A DNA stretch of 64,000 nucleotides. Source: Nissolia schottii (Eukaryota > Streptophyta > Magnoliopsida > Fabales > Fabaceae). The notes under the pieces were generated by a model. The model ran no database searches and was not told the origin of the DNA. It saw only the letters and a list, made by a program, of their open reading frames with translations. Where the stretch lies: contig QANU01074086.1 in NCBI GenBank assembly GCA_003254905.1, forward strand, positions 1 through 64,000, in the 5' to 3' direction. Positions within the stretch are counted from its first letter, which is position 1. Each line of letters begins with the position of its first letter. The translations under genes were made by a program, and so were the position numbers. Shown in pieces: positions 23,709-33,290 of this stretch.

Positions 23709-23860
23709 GGCCCAATAGGACCCATCAACACCCACTCCTTCTTCTTCTCCCACAGTCACCTTCCTCTATTCCTTATATATAACCAACCATCTCAAATTAG
23801 GGTTTCGAAAACCCTAACTCCCCCTCACACTCACAGTAGAGAGAGAGAGAGAGAGAGAGA
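23709..23860 (+). promoter_or_regulatory. RPL9 promoter: site II, TATA and paired telo-box motifs
   Basis: Three elements typical of plant ribosomal-protein promoters lie in order: GGCCCA (site II, reverse TGGGCC) at 23709-23714; TATATATAA at 23774-23782; and an inverted pair of telo-boxes, TTAGGGTTT (23797-23805) and AAACCCTAA (23809-23817), separated by 3 bp. A (GA)n tract follows at about 23838-23860 in the leader. Site II and telo-box together are known to drive co-ordinated ribosomal-protein expression in dividing cells (TCP and TRB factors). Confidence 0.75.
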
Positions 23861-23873
23861 GGGCGAGAGCGCA

Positions 23874-25610
23874 ATGAAGACGATTCTCTCTTCCGAAACC
23901 ATGAACATCCCCGACGGGGTTAGCATCAAGGTTCACGCGAAGGTGATCGAGGTTGAAGGACCCAGGGGGAAGCTCGTTCGCGATTTCAAGCACCTCAACC
24001 TCGATTTCCAGCTGATCAAGGACGACGAGACTGGGAAGCGGAAGCTGAAGATCGAAGCGTGGTTCGGGTCCAGGAAGACTTCGGCGTCGATCAGAACCGC
24101 GCTCAGCCACGTCCAGAACCTCATCACCGGTGTCACGAAAGGTTACCGTTACAAGATGAGGTTCGTCTACGCTCATTTCCCCATCAACGCCAGTATCACC
24201 AACAGCAACAAGTCCATTGAGATCCGTAACTTCCTTGGCGAAAAGAAGGTCCATTTTTTTTATTTATTACTTTTATTTCTTTTAGTATTATTTTTCTTTC
24301 AACGAGTTTTTCGTTTTTGTTTTATTTATGAGTAAAACCCTGAATTAGGTATGAGGTTATGTTAATATTTTTTTTAGTGACTGGTTGTGTGGCGATTAAG
24401 GACTACTGTGACTGATAATTAAATTAGGTGTGAGGTCCTTACTATTAGGGTCATTGGTTTTATATTGATTATTTGATTATTTTTTAGGGGTAATTAGATA
24501 GTTTCGCTGTTGAATTAAATATATTTTGGTTGAAGTTATTGTATGAAGAGAAATGTTATTAGGAATTGGAAGTCATGTAATTTTGAAATTGCTTTAAAGT
24601 TCACTGGGTTGTTAGGTAAGTTCTTAATGTGAAGTTTGGTGATGGTTAATCATGTTGTAATTCGTTGTAATCTTAGACTTTATGCTTGTCCTTGGTGTCA
24701 AATGGCTAGCTTATGCTATATGTTGAGATTGATTTGCATTTTGCAAGTATTAAATTTTCTAGTCATTTAAAACTCTCTGTATACCTGTCTGAGGAAGTGT
24801 GTTCCTGGTGATTGCATTGTGCATTTTTTTTTATTGGATAACGTTTCATTGTTTTAGTTCTAGTGTTGCTTACTTCTGTTTCTTCCGGGCTCTGCCACGA
24901 GTTGGTATTTTATTGTTGACAGTCCTATATATGCTTTTGTTCCTGAGTTATTTCAATATAAACTTGGTACATGACGAACCTATAGATGTTATCATATCAG
25001 CCATTCAAAACTAATTTGCAATTATAAATGTATAAACACTATACAAATCATTGGTTGATGTATTGCCATGTGTAGGATTCACTGCATACTCGAGTTTGTT
25101 GTATTTTCCTTTGGTATTTTTGTAACTTGGAGCATTTTCATCTTTCTTGTGTTTATACATTTGGAGCACAAGTCTGGTATTGCTATTGCTTTTTTTATAT
25201 AACGCTATAATTTACAATAAACTTGCCTACAGGCGATAGACCCTTTATTAGTAAATTGAAATGTTGTTGGTTGCAATATTTTTAGGTGAGGAAAGTGGAC
25301 ATGCTTGAAGGAGTTTCTGTTGTTCGATCTGAAAAGGTCAAGGATGAGTTGGTCTTGGATGGAAATGACATTGAGCTTGTTTCACGCTCTTGTGCTCTCA
25401 TTAACCAGGTATGCACAGCTCTCTTATGTCTTTGTCTCTTGTGAAACCTTGTTGTCCAAGTTTGCTCTTGCCTAGATGTAATTGTCATTGTAATCATTTC
25501 GTCTGCCTTTTTTATTTCAACAGAAATGCCATGTCAAGAACAAAGACATCCGGAAGTTCCTTGATGGTATCTATGTTAGCGAGAAGTCAACGATAGTGGA
25601 AGAGCAGTAG
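23874..25610 (+). CDS. RPL9: 60S ribosomal protein L9 (uL6), cytosolic
   Basis: Three exons, 23874-24248, 25286-25408 and 25524-25610, give a 194-residue protein, the family's normal length. It is the eukaryotic uL6 protein of the large cytosolic ribosomal subunit, near the sarcin-ricin loop and the GTPase stalk base. Identity is clear from [16 protein letters not shown] at the start, [18 protein letters not shown], and [20 protein letters not shown] across the first junction. The C-terminus reads [19 protein letters not shown]. Introns of 1037 and 115 bp have GT donors and TTTAG / CAACAG acceptors, and both junctions are in phase 0. The frame is open upstream, but the start at 23874 is fixed by the family N-terminus and the leader motifs. 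Intact and presumably functional. Confidence 0.97.
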
Positions 25611-26218
25611 ATGCTGAACAAATAGGAATATTCATATTAGTTTCAGTCACTCATCTTCCTGGATTATATTTACTGTTTAGTGCCGTGTCTTTGGAGACCC
25701 TTTTTGTCAGCTTGTTGAGATGTTGGATTTACAAATTTGTGTTATCAAAGTTATCTTTCCGGAAGATCTTGTTTGTATTTTTTAGTCGCTGTTGTATCCT
25801 TCACACCCTATCCTCTCTGCCGTTGTCTATAAAAAATAAGTATATGTTTGGTTTGGTATTTCTTATAGAAAATCTTTAAATTCAACCCTAGGTTGGCAAT
25901 ATTGATGTAGTTTGTTTTTAGGAAATGTTCGTATTAATTCTTGAGATTATTAAAAGTTAGTCATATTAATCTTTAGGAGTGATTAATTTGATTGATGTTG
26001 ATGGATTAAATTTTGGTTTGTGATAATTTTAGGGACTAATATAGTTACTTTTATAATGGAATGGCCTTGACTAATGTTGATAATTTTAAGAATGAATTTA
26101 AAAATTTATTTGTATTTCTTAATTTTATACGAATGTTAAAATGCCTCTCGAAAGTAACCATACAAAAATAATTCATTTATCAGTTGCTTTTAATATTTTA
26201 GTCACTTATTCTAAAAAG
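25611..26218. other. RPL9 3' flank
   Basis: 3'-UTR and AT-rich spacer up to the target duplication of MULE-2. No ORF of interest. Words such as GGGACTAATATAG near 26030 resemble old MITE arms. Confidence 0.35.
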
Positions 26219-27497
26219 AAAAACAATCGGGAAAAATTTTACTTTAAATCATTTTGGTCCTTCATCTCAATTTTGTTATAACGATGTTGATGAATCACGT
26301 TAAGCTCCATATTGAAATGACGCCGCTTAATTAATAGGGTTTAGGTTACCCTTAATTCCCAATTTTTCTCAAATTGCAAAAAAATCCCTAACCCATGCCA
26401 CTTCCCTTCACCTCTCAGCACTCACTTCACATCTGATTCCCTTTCCCTTTCCCTTTCCCCTTCTCCATCCCCTCACCTCTTGGCACTCACTTTACTTCCG
26501 ATTACACTTCCCCTCGCCTCGTGAATCCATTCCATCTCTATTACGCTTCCCCCCACTTGTTGGCTTTCATCCATCATCAATCATAGGTATTTGATTTCCA
26601 AGACCACTCTTCCTCTTCACCCCTATTTGTTTCTCTATTGTTGTTGTTGTAGTTGTAATGTGTGTTGGTGTGTTTTTGTTAATGAGTTTTTCTCTCTCAT
26701 CTCTCTTGTTGTTGTTGCTATAATGGGTTTTGGTTTTGTTGGTGTGTTCTTGGGTTTTTGGTTTTATCCCATTTCTACATTTTTTTTGCGATGCTGAAGG
26801 GTTTTTAAGGGTTTCCACTATTTTATTTATTGTTGTTATTCATCTTGCCTTTCACTATCACTATTATAATATTGTGTGGTCTCTTTCTTATCAAGAATGT
26901 CCCTATTATGTGTGCATTGTGTTGGTGGTGGTCTCAAACAGCAAAGTGGTGGTCCTATTTCCACATAAAAAAAAAACAAAAGGAACCTCACTAAACCTTT
27001 ATCATGTTTTCTTTGACAGCAAAACCTCACCTATTCTTCGATATCTATTTCCTATGATTGTGTCTCAGCTTTTTTCCCCCTGTTTCTTATAGACTTCATT
27101 GAACTCTTTCGAGCTAGTTAGCTACCTAGCTTCTCATGTAAATTAATGACAACAATAATGCATCTAATAATTTTCTATTTACAGCATTTATTCATAAGCC
27201 TATGTTTATATACACATATATATTGTTCATAAGTTTATCTTTTATCTTAAGTAACTTAAGCTTAAGTACTCTTGTATCCTTTAAAAAGAAGCAAAAAGTG
27301 CTCTGTACTCTTATTATTTATCAAGTTTGTAAGTGTTCTGTTTACTTGTTTATGTAGATGGTAGATTCACTTAGTCTTGTTTTTCACCATGGGGGAAAAC
27401 TTATTACATGTGTACCGAGCAATTAAAATATGAAGGTGGTGGGGTGGACTCTTGGCTTGGGGTTGACGAGGACACATTAGATGCGTTTACTCTTATT

Positions 27498-27522
27498 AAG
27501 GTTTAGGGTTTAGGGTTTAGGG
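27498..27522 (+). repeat. Short interstitial telomere-like repeat
   Basis: Three tandem copies of the plant telomere unit TTTAGGG inside the 5' part of MULE-2, followed by a duplicated GGCAACAAACCCATCCCCAA-type segment (about 27522-27542 and 27549-27568, again near 27620-27640). Too short to be a telomere scar by itself. Confidence 0.7.
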
Positions 27523-30500
27523 CAACAAACCCATCCCCAAAGGTTTAGGGCAACAAACCCACCCCTAAATCTACCATCTCTACTAAAAAAAGGCTTGCAC
27601 ATGTCACTAGGACCAAAAAGGCAACAAACCCATCCCCAAAGGTTTTTTTATTGATGTTGAAAGTGAAAGTGAATTCTCTGAGTCCAATGATAGTGCTGAG
27701 GACAACCCATATAGATCACCTTTTCCACTTGGTCAAGAGGTTGACAGTGACTCTAATATGTCCATTGATGTCACTACAAAGAAAAAAGGGAAGGCAGTGA
27801 AGAGTCATGCAAAGAAGGGGAAGGAAAAATGGGAATTATCACATGCATACTTTGATAGTGACAAGGAGACAACAAACTCTGACAACCCTATGGAAATGAG
27901 AATGTGAAGAGGTATTAATTTATTTAACATCCCTTTTTGTTATTATGTGGTTATGTGGTATTGTTTAATATTATTTTTGTTATTATCTGGTATTATGTGA
28001 AAGAAGTCTTTTCTTTTCTTTTTTCTTTTTCCAAGAAGTTTGAGAATTCAACTATAATTTTCTTTAATATTTGTTATTATTTGTTGTCTTTAATAACAGG
28101 TCTTAGAGAGACATATAGGGCCACAAATCAGAAGGGTGATTATGCATCTGATGAGGGATCGTTATCTTGGGTTTCTAAAAAGTTAAAGACACCTGTCACG
28201 ACTGATGATGAGGGTGAGGAGGATAGTTGGCTTGCTAACCCCATGTTCAATGAGGATGCAACTTTTGGGAATGTGCACTTAGAGTTAGAAATGAGGTTTC
28301 CTAACCGTGATGCTTTTAAGAAAGCTGTTAGGAATTACACTATACAAGAAGGCAAAGCAATTAAGTTTGTCAAGAATGACAAGATGAGGGTTAGAGCGAA
28401 GTGAAAGGGTGAAAATTGTAAATGGGAGATTTATTGTGGTTGGAGCAATCTACATTATTGCTATCATATCAAGACTTTTAACCCTAACAACACTTGTTTT
28501 AGAGTGCACAAGAATAAGGCAGCCAATAGGGAATGGGCGACTCACATGCTTGTTCGCAAGCTTAGGAAGTACCCAACTATGAAGCATCATGAGGTGTTTC
28601 AGTATATCCTTAATAAGTGTGGGATTAATTTGAATAGAACACTGATAACCAAATCTTTGGGTGAGGCAAGAGTAATAGTGGAGGGTGATGAAAAGAAACA
28701 ATATGCGAGGTTATTTGATTAAGCTGGAGAGTTGTTAAGGAGAAACCCTTGATTAAAGGTGCAAGTGGATGTGATCCCAATCCCTGCATCCCCACCACAA
28801 TTTCAAAGGTTTTATGTTTGTATTGATGCTTGCATGAAAGGCTTTAAGGCAAGTTGTAGACCATTGATAGGATTAGATGGAGCTTTGCTCAAAACATACT
28901 ATGGTGGCCAACTCTTGTCTGCGGTAGCACAAGATGCCAATAACCATTTATTTGTCATTGCATATGCTATAGTGGATGTGGATAACAAGGTAAATCGGAA
29001 ATGGTTCCTTAATTTATTGCACATGGACCTTGGGGATTACCGACAACATGGATGGTGTTTCATGTCAAACATGTAGAAGGCAAGTTACCTCTAGGGACTA
29101 ATTTGAATCAATATCAGATATTTTAAGGACTATTTTGAGTTTAAATGCATATAGTTTCAAGGACTAATTTGATTTAATGATTTATATCTTGGGGATTAAT
29201 TTGATTCATATTTAATGCAGGGTTTGATTCCAGTAATGCAAGAGTTAATGCCTGGGGTGCATCACAGGTTTTGTGTTTGGCACTTGTGGAAGAATTTCAG
29301 TAAAAGGTGGAAGGATACTGAGTTGAAGGGAATGATGTGGCAATGCGCAATGTCCACAACTGTGAACCACTTGGAAGGAAACATGGAGAAACTAAAGGTC
29401 ATGAATGAGAAGGCATGGGCATATCTTGACAAATAGCCTAAGGAGGCTTGGAAAAAGGCCTACTTTAGTGAGGTGCCTAAAGTGCACAATGTTTGCAATA
29501 ATTCCTGTGAAGCTTTCAATTCTACGGTCAAAGAATATAGAACAAAGCCAATATTGACAATGACAGAGGAGATTATGCATTATGAGGAGTATGACAAATA
29601 ATAAAATGATTAGCTAACTATATGGGTCATCTACCTCCTATACAAAACAGTCGGTTTCAACATGAAGCTAAGGCTAGCCACAAGTGGTTACCTCATTATT
29701 CAAGTGATGAGGATGGGAATATATTTGAAGTAATTGGTACACCTTGCAATATGGTTGTGGATTTGGGCCAAAGTACATGCAGTTGTAGGTTTTTCCAACT
29801 AACAGGTATTGATTCATACACTTTTTGTTTCTTTTTAAATTATTATTGGTTTATTTTATGAACTAGTTATTTTTGTTTATTTCAAAGGTATGCCATGTAG
29901 CTATAGCTTGTATTGCTTGGGGACAATAGAAGGACCCCTAAAGAGCTATTGTCATGGATGGCTGGCGATGGAGTTATATAGTAAAAATATATGTACCATG
30001 TCAACCCAGTACAAGGTGAAGATCATTGCGAGACGACACCATATAATCGGCTAACTTCACCACCAATTAAGAAGCCAATTAGAAGACCCAAAAAAGAAAC
30101 GAGAAGAGATAATGATGAGCAGCCCCTAAACCCACATAGGGTTAAGAGAAAATACCCTGAATTTCAATGCATGTATTGTGGCATTGAAGGTCACACAAGT
30201 AGGGGTTGTGAAAAAAGAAAGAAAATACAAGTTGAAAAAGATGCAACATTAGCAGCTAGGGAAGCAAATAAAGCTGGGGCAGCAAATGAAGCTGGGCCAG
30301 CAACTGAGATTGATATAACTTAATCATATCTTAAGTGTCAAACACAAAGCTCTCAGGAAGCAGCTAATATAGTGGTATGAATTAGTTATTGATTTTTTTA
30401 GGCATAAATATTTTTTTGTTATTGAAATATTATCTTATTATGTATGCATCCCCCTCCAACTAACATGGTAACAACTGGGCAAACAAAATGGGCCCCTCAA

Positions 30501-30602
30501 ACTAACGTGGCAACACCGATGGCAGCAAATGCCCCTCCAACTAACAAACATGTGGGTAACTAATGTAATTTTTTCATAGTTAAATTACATAGTTATGAAA
30601 TT

Positions 30603-30873
30603 GGGTTAATTATGTTTTTAGTCCCTGTAAAATTTCAAAGTTTGGTTTTAGTCCCTGTATAAAAGTTTTAGTCTCTGTAAAAGTTGAAAATTTGGTTTTA
30701 GTCCTTAGGGCTGGATGGGAGGTAACGACGCTGACGTGACCGTTAATGGCGCTGACGCGGCGCTGACGTGACGTGACGTGCCACGTGGGATGCCACATGG
30801 CATGACCCAAAATTTTAAAATTTGACCCATATACCCACCCAACAACCCACCCGACCCGACCCGGAATTAACCC
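30603..30873. mobile_element. MULE-type MITE, ACGT-rich family, complete copy
   Basis: A 271-bp element with ends GGGTTAATT / AATTAACCC, flanked by TATGAAATT (30594-30602) and TATGATATT (30874-30882), an 8 of 9 target duplication. The left half carries repeated TTTTAGTCCCTGTA words. The core is GC-rich, with stacked TGACGTGACGTG, GCCACGTGG and CATGGCATG words. It is nested in an intron of the MULE-2 transposase. Relatives lie at 34282 and 52376. Confidence 0.75.
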
Positions 30874-31637
30874 TATGATATTTGTCTTGGTGATGCAGAT
30901 TATTGTGCTGAAATTAGTTATCTAGTCCTAGAAATAATTACCTGTTGGTGTTGGAAGAGATGTATATACTTTAGTTAGATAATAATTATCTAGTTTTATA
31001 ATAACTATTTAAGAAATAGATGTACATACTTTCATTATTATACCTTCTTTTGTAGACAAATGTTGATTTGAGGGTTCTTGATCCTCAACCTCAACATTGG
31101 ACAAAGTTGTCAATTATGAGATCAACCACTACATCAGTTCCACCACCAAGTTTCAAAGGATCAACCCCACTTGATAATAGAGTTTCAAATGAGACCATAG
31201 AAGGAGCAAGTGCAGCCCCAACATCAAAGTTAGCTAGCTTCATGACATTTGTGCCAACTCCAGGGTTTAAAGATCCAAGGAAGAACAATTAAAGCTTATG
31301 TCATACTCCATTTTGGCTTTGGGCTAGTTTCATTTGATTTTATTTTGTATAAGCTACAGTGACTTATATTTATGACCTTGTATTTTGACATTTTTTGGAG
31401 TCATACCTTAATAGGTAATGATTTGTTTAGATCAATGACCTAGTATAGGCCTTTGCCCTTTTTCTTTTTTGGTATTTGCACTGACTGATATTGTTATTTT
31501 GAAACTAATGGCGAATAAATGGAAATCTATTTTGAAACTAATAGCAACTGTTTAAGAATCACATGCAGGGCACTTCACTTAAGCATATATAAATATGTAT
31601 ATTGTCTAAATGGTCTCAAACAGTGTACAGTGTGCAG

Positions 31638-31888
31638 GGTTTTAGTGCCAGAGGATGTGAAGGAATGGCATTTTGCTGTGATTACCCATGATGAGGGGTG
31701 CAAGGGAGGGACCAAAGAGGTTCGTGACGCCATTAAGCTATTTGACAAACCCAGATTTCTTGAGGCTATTGGAGCAAGCTGCAGAGGAGTATGGTTTTGA
31801 TCATGAGGGTGCATTAACCATTCCTTGCAGGCCTAGTGAGATTGAGAGCATTTTGGAGCAACAACAATTGTGTGTTTCAATGGATTAA
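31638..31888 (+). pseudogene. SAUR (small auxin-up RNA) gene fragment captured by MULE-2
   Basis: The first frame reads VLVPEDVKEWHFAVITHDE, the conserved entry of the SAUR domain. After a frame change near 31700 the second frame reads KRFVTPLSYLTNPDFLRLLE and then QAAEEYGFDHEGALTIPCRP, the diagnostic end of the domain, ending at a stop at 31886-31888. SAURs are short intronless auxin-induced proteins that promote cell expansion by inhibiting PP2C.D phosphatases. The fragment starts at a TGTGCAG acceptor-like site. With one frame change and no proper start it is a broken copy of a host gene. It lies between the transposase and GRF genes inside the element's target duplications, so capture by the MULE is the natural reading. 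Confidence 0.8.
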
Positions 31889-32103
31889 ATTTTCCATTGA
31901 CATTCAATTCTAGTTTGAATTATTCTTGAAGCTCTATTGTCATTAACATAATAACATTTCTAATTCCATTAATATAATATAAACTTCATTACAAGTCAGT
32001 TTCCCTCACTCCATTACATAACCACAAAAATAAAAATGCGAAATCTAAAAACCTCTACTACATAACTTCATTACAATTCCACTTTTGTCATTATCTAAAT
32101 TCA

Positions 32104-32738
32104 CTACTTTTTGGAATAAATTAAGACACACATTATGATCATCATGATACACATCAAAACTAATAACATTCTTATAACTCTAACTTCAGCTACTAAGCTT
32201 CCAATAGCACTTGTTCCAATTTCACTTGAACCATCTTCATGTTCATTTTCCTCAATATCAGCCAATAAAAATACCTGCAATAATCCTCAAGGTGTCCTTC
32301 CTAAATTTTTTTTAAAAAAAAAAATCAGTTTTTTCTTTACATAAAGAAGCATAATTTTATTTTTTGGTTTGGTTTATGAGACAGGGAAACATAATGGGAT
32401 TGTTGAACTCCTTCAAATACTAGGTAGCATCATTAATGGTTTTGCCCTGCCATTGAAAGAAGAGCATAAACTGTTTCTTGAACAACCAAACAGAAAGAGG
32501 AAGAATTCTTTTTTTTTTTAAATAAAAAATAAGGTATGAGAAGCTTATTTACCTTGTAGTTAGGACACCCACAAAATGATCTATTATGATTATCTTCAGT
32601 GTTGGATATTCTAATCACTGCTCTCTCCTTACAATGACATAGTCCAATCTTTCCTCCTCCTCTTAATTTCAATGGAGTTCTTGTCCAACTTCCTTGTGAG
32701 TGTGATGAATATGAGGAACCTTGATGGACACCATCCAT
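32104..32738 (-). CDS. GRF-type zinc-finger protein inside MULE-2
   Basis: Exon 1 (32738-32553) encodes 62 residues starting MDGVHQGSS and containing the GRF zinc-binding signature: [19 protein letters not shown] then [10 protein letters not shown], ending at a GTAAAT donor. The last exon (32274-32104) encodes an acidic stretch ([15 protein letters not shown]) and a C-terminal hydrophobic segment ([20 protein letters not shown]), the usual tail-anchor layout of plant GRF proteins. A middle exon should hold the final FFxW motif. I see a candidate [13 protein letters not shown] near 32437-32475 on the minus strand, followed by an in-frame TAG, so the gene may be broken. Small GRF proteins are common companions of legume MULEs; their function is unknown, with single-stranded nucleic-acid binding known for GRF fingers elsewhere. 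Confidence 0.65.
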
Positions 32739-33246
32739 AATATTAAGATGGTCAGGATGGAAGAAGAAGAGGTGGTTGTGAGAGTTTTGAATGGGAAAGG
32801 AAGAAGGAGGAAGAAGGATTGCCAAAAAATGAGGTTCAGATTAGGGACTTAGGCTTTTAGTATTGATGGGATGGGTAAGGACCTATTTGACCTGTATAAC
32901 AAAGTTTCAAGGACCAATTTGAACTCTCCACATGCATGCCGCATCATGTAGGACGTGTCAGTGCCTACATGACACTTAATGTGACACATAAGCACAAATA
33001 TGATATCAGACAAACGAAATTGAGATGAGGGGCTAATGAATTTCACAGTTCATGCTTTCAGAGACCAAAATAATTTAAAATAAAATTCAGAGACTAAAGT
33101 GACTAACGATTACAATGTCAAGGACTAAAGTAAGCATTTTTCCAAAAACAATCATCTCTTCATGACCTTCTACTGCATGCTGATTGTAAAGGGTCAACTA
33201 GTTGCTCTTCATATCTTGTTAACTCACGTCCTTTTTCATGCCCAAT

Positions 33247-33249
<3 letters not shown>

Positions 33250-33287
<38 letters not shown>
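33250..33287. repeat. (CT)n microsatellite
   Basis: About 19 uninterrupted CT units just outside the right end of MULE-2. Likely polymorphic. Confidence 0.95.

Positions 33288-33290
<3 letters not shown>

Larger units (their letters stand above)
27358..31291 (+). pseudogene. MULE-2 transposase, decayed
   Basis: Broken multi-exon transposase. Start MVDSLSLVFHHGGKL (27358) plus YEGGGVDSW look like the PB1-like N-terminal domain, split by a TAA and frame change near 27425. An acidic exon lies at about 27646-27905. The MuDR zinc-binding region is at 28240-28440, with a TGA at about 28402 where the family has Cys. The transposase core shows LIGLDGALLKTYYGGQLL and AYAIVDVDNKVNRKWFLNLL (28860-29020), after a TAA near 28721. 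The next exon (29221-29580) has MPGVHHRFCVWHLWKNF, and the SWIM-type Cys region (CSCRFFQLTG) is near 29780. A zinc knuckle (CMYCGIEGHTSRGC) lies at 30168-30210 and the final exon (31058-31291) ends FVPTPGFKDPRKN. At least four disabling changes were seen. Confidence 0.88.
26229..33143 (+). mobile_element. MULE-2: 6.9-kb Mutator-like element with target duplication, carrying extra genes
   Basis: The flanks are exact direct repeats AAAAACAATC at 26219-26228 and 33144-33153; the expected MULE duplication is 9 bp, and the extra A may be chance. The left end starts GGGAAAAATTTTACTTTA and the right end, read inward on the minus strand, starts GGAAAAATGCTTACTTTAG, with further shared blocks (ATTTTGGTC, CATCTCAATTT). 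The left arm looks internally deleted. Contents in order: transposase remnant (27358-31291), SAUR fragment (31638-31888) and, on the opposite strand, a GRF zinc-finger gene (32738-32104). A smaller MITE is nested at 30603. Autonomous in origin, now non-functional because the transposase is broken. Confidence 0.85.

Noticed and set aside
23568-23873. In-frame upstream extension of RPL9
   Set aside because: The frame is open, but the family N-terminus begins at MKTILSS and the region holds the promoter and leader motifs.
27498-27522. Interstitial telomere or chromosome-end scar
   Set aside because: Only three TTTAGGG units, inside a bounded MULE; more likely chance or slippage.
33250-33287. 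CT tract as a promoter pyrimidine patch
   Set aside because: There is no gene start within a plausible distance, so it is treated as a plain microsatellite.
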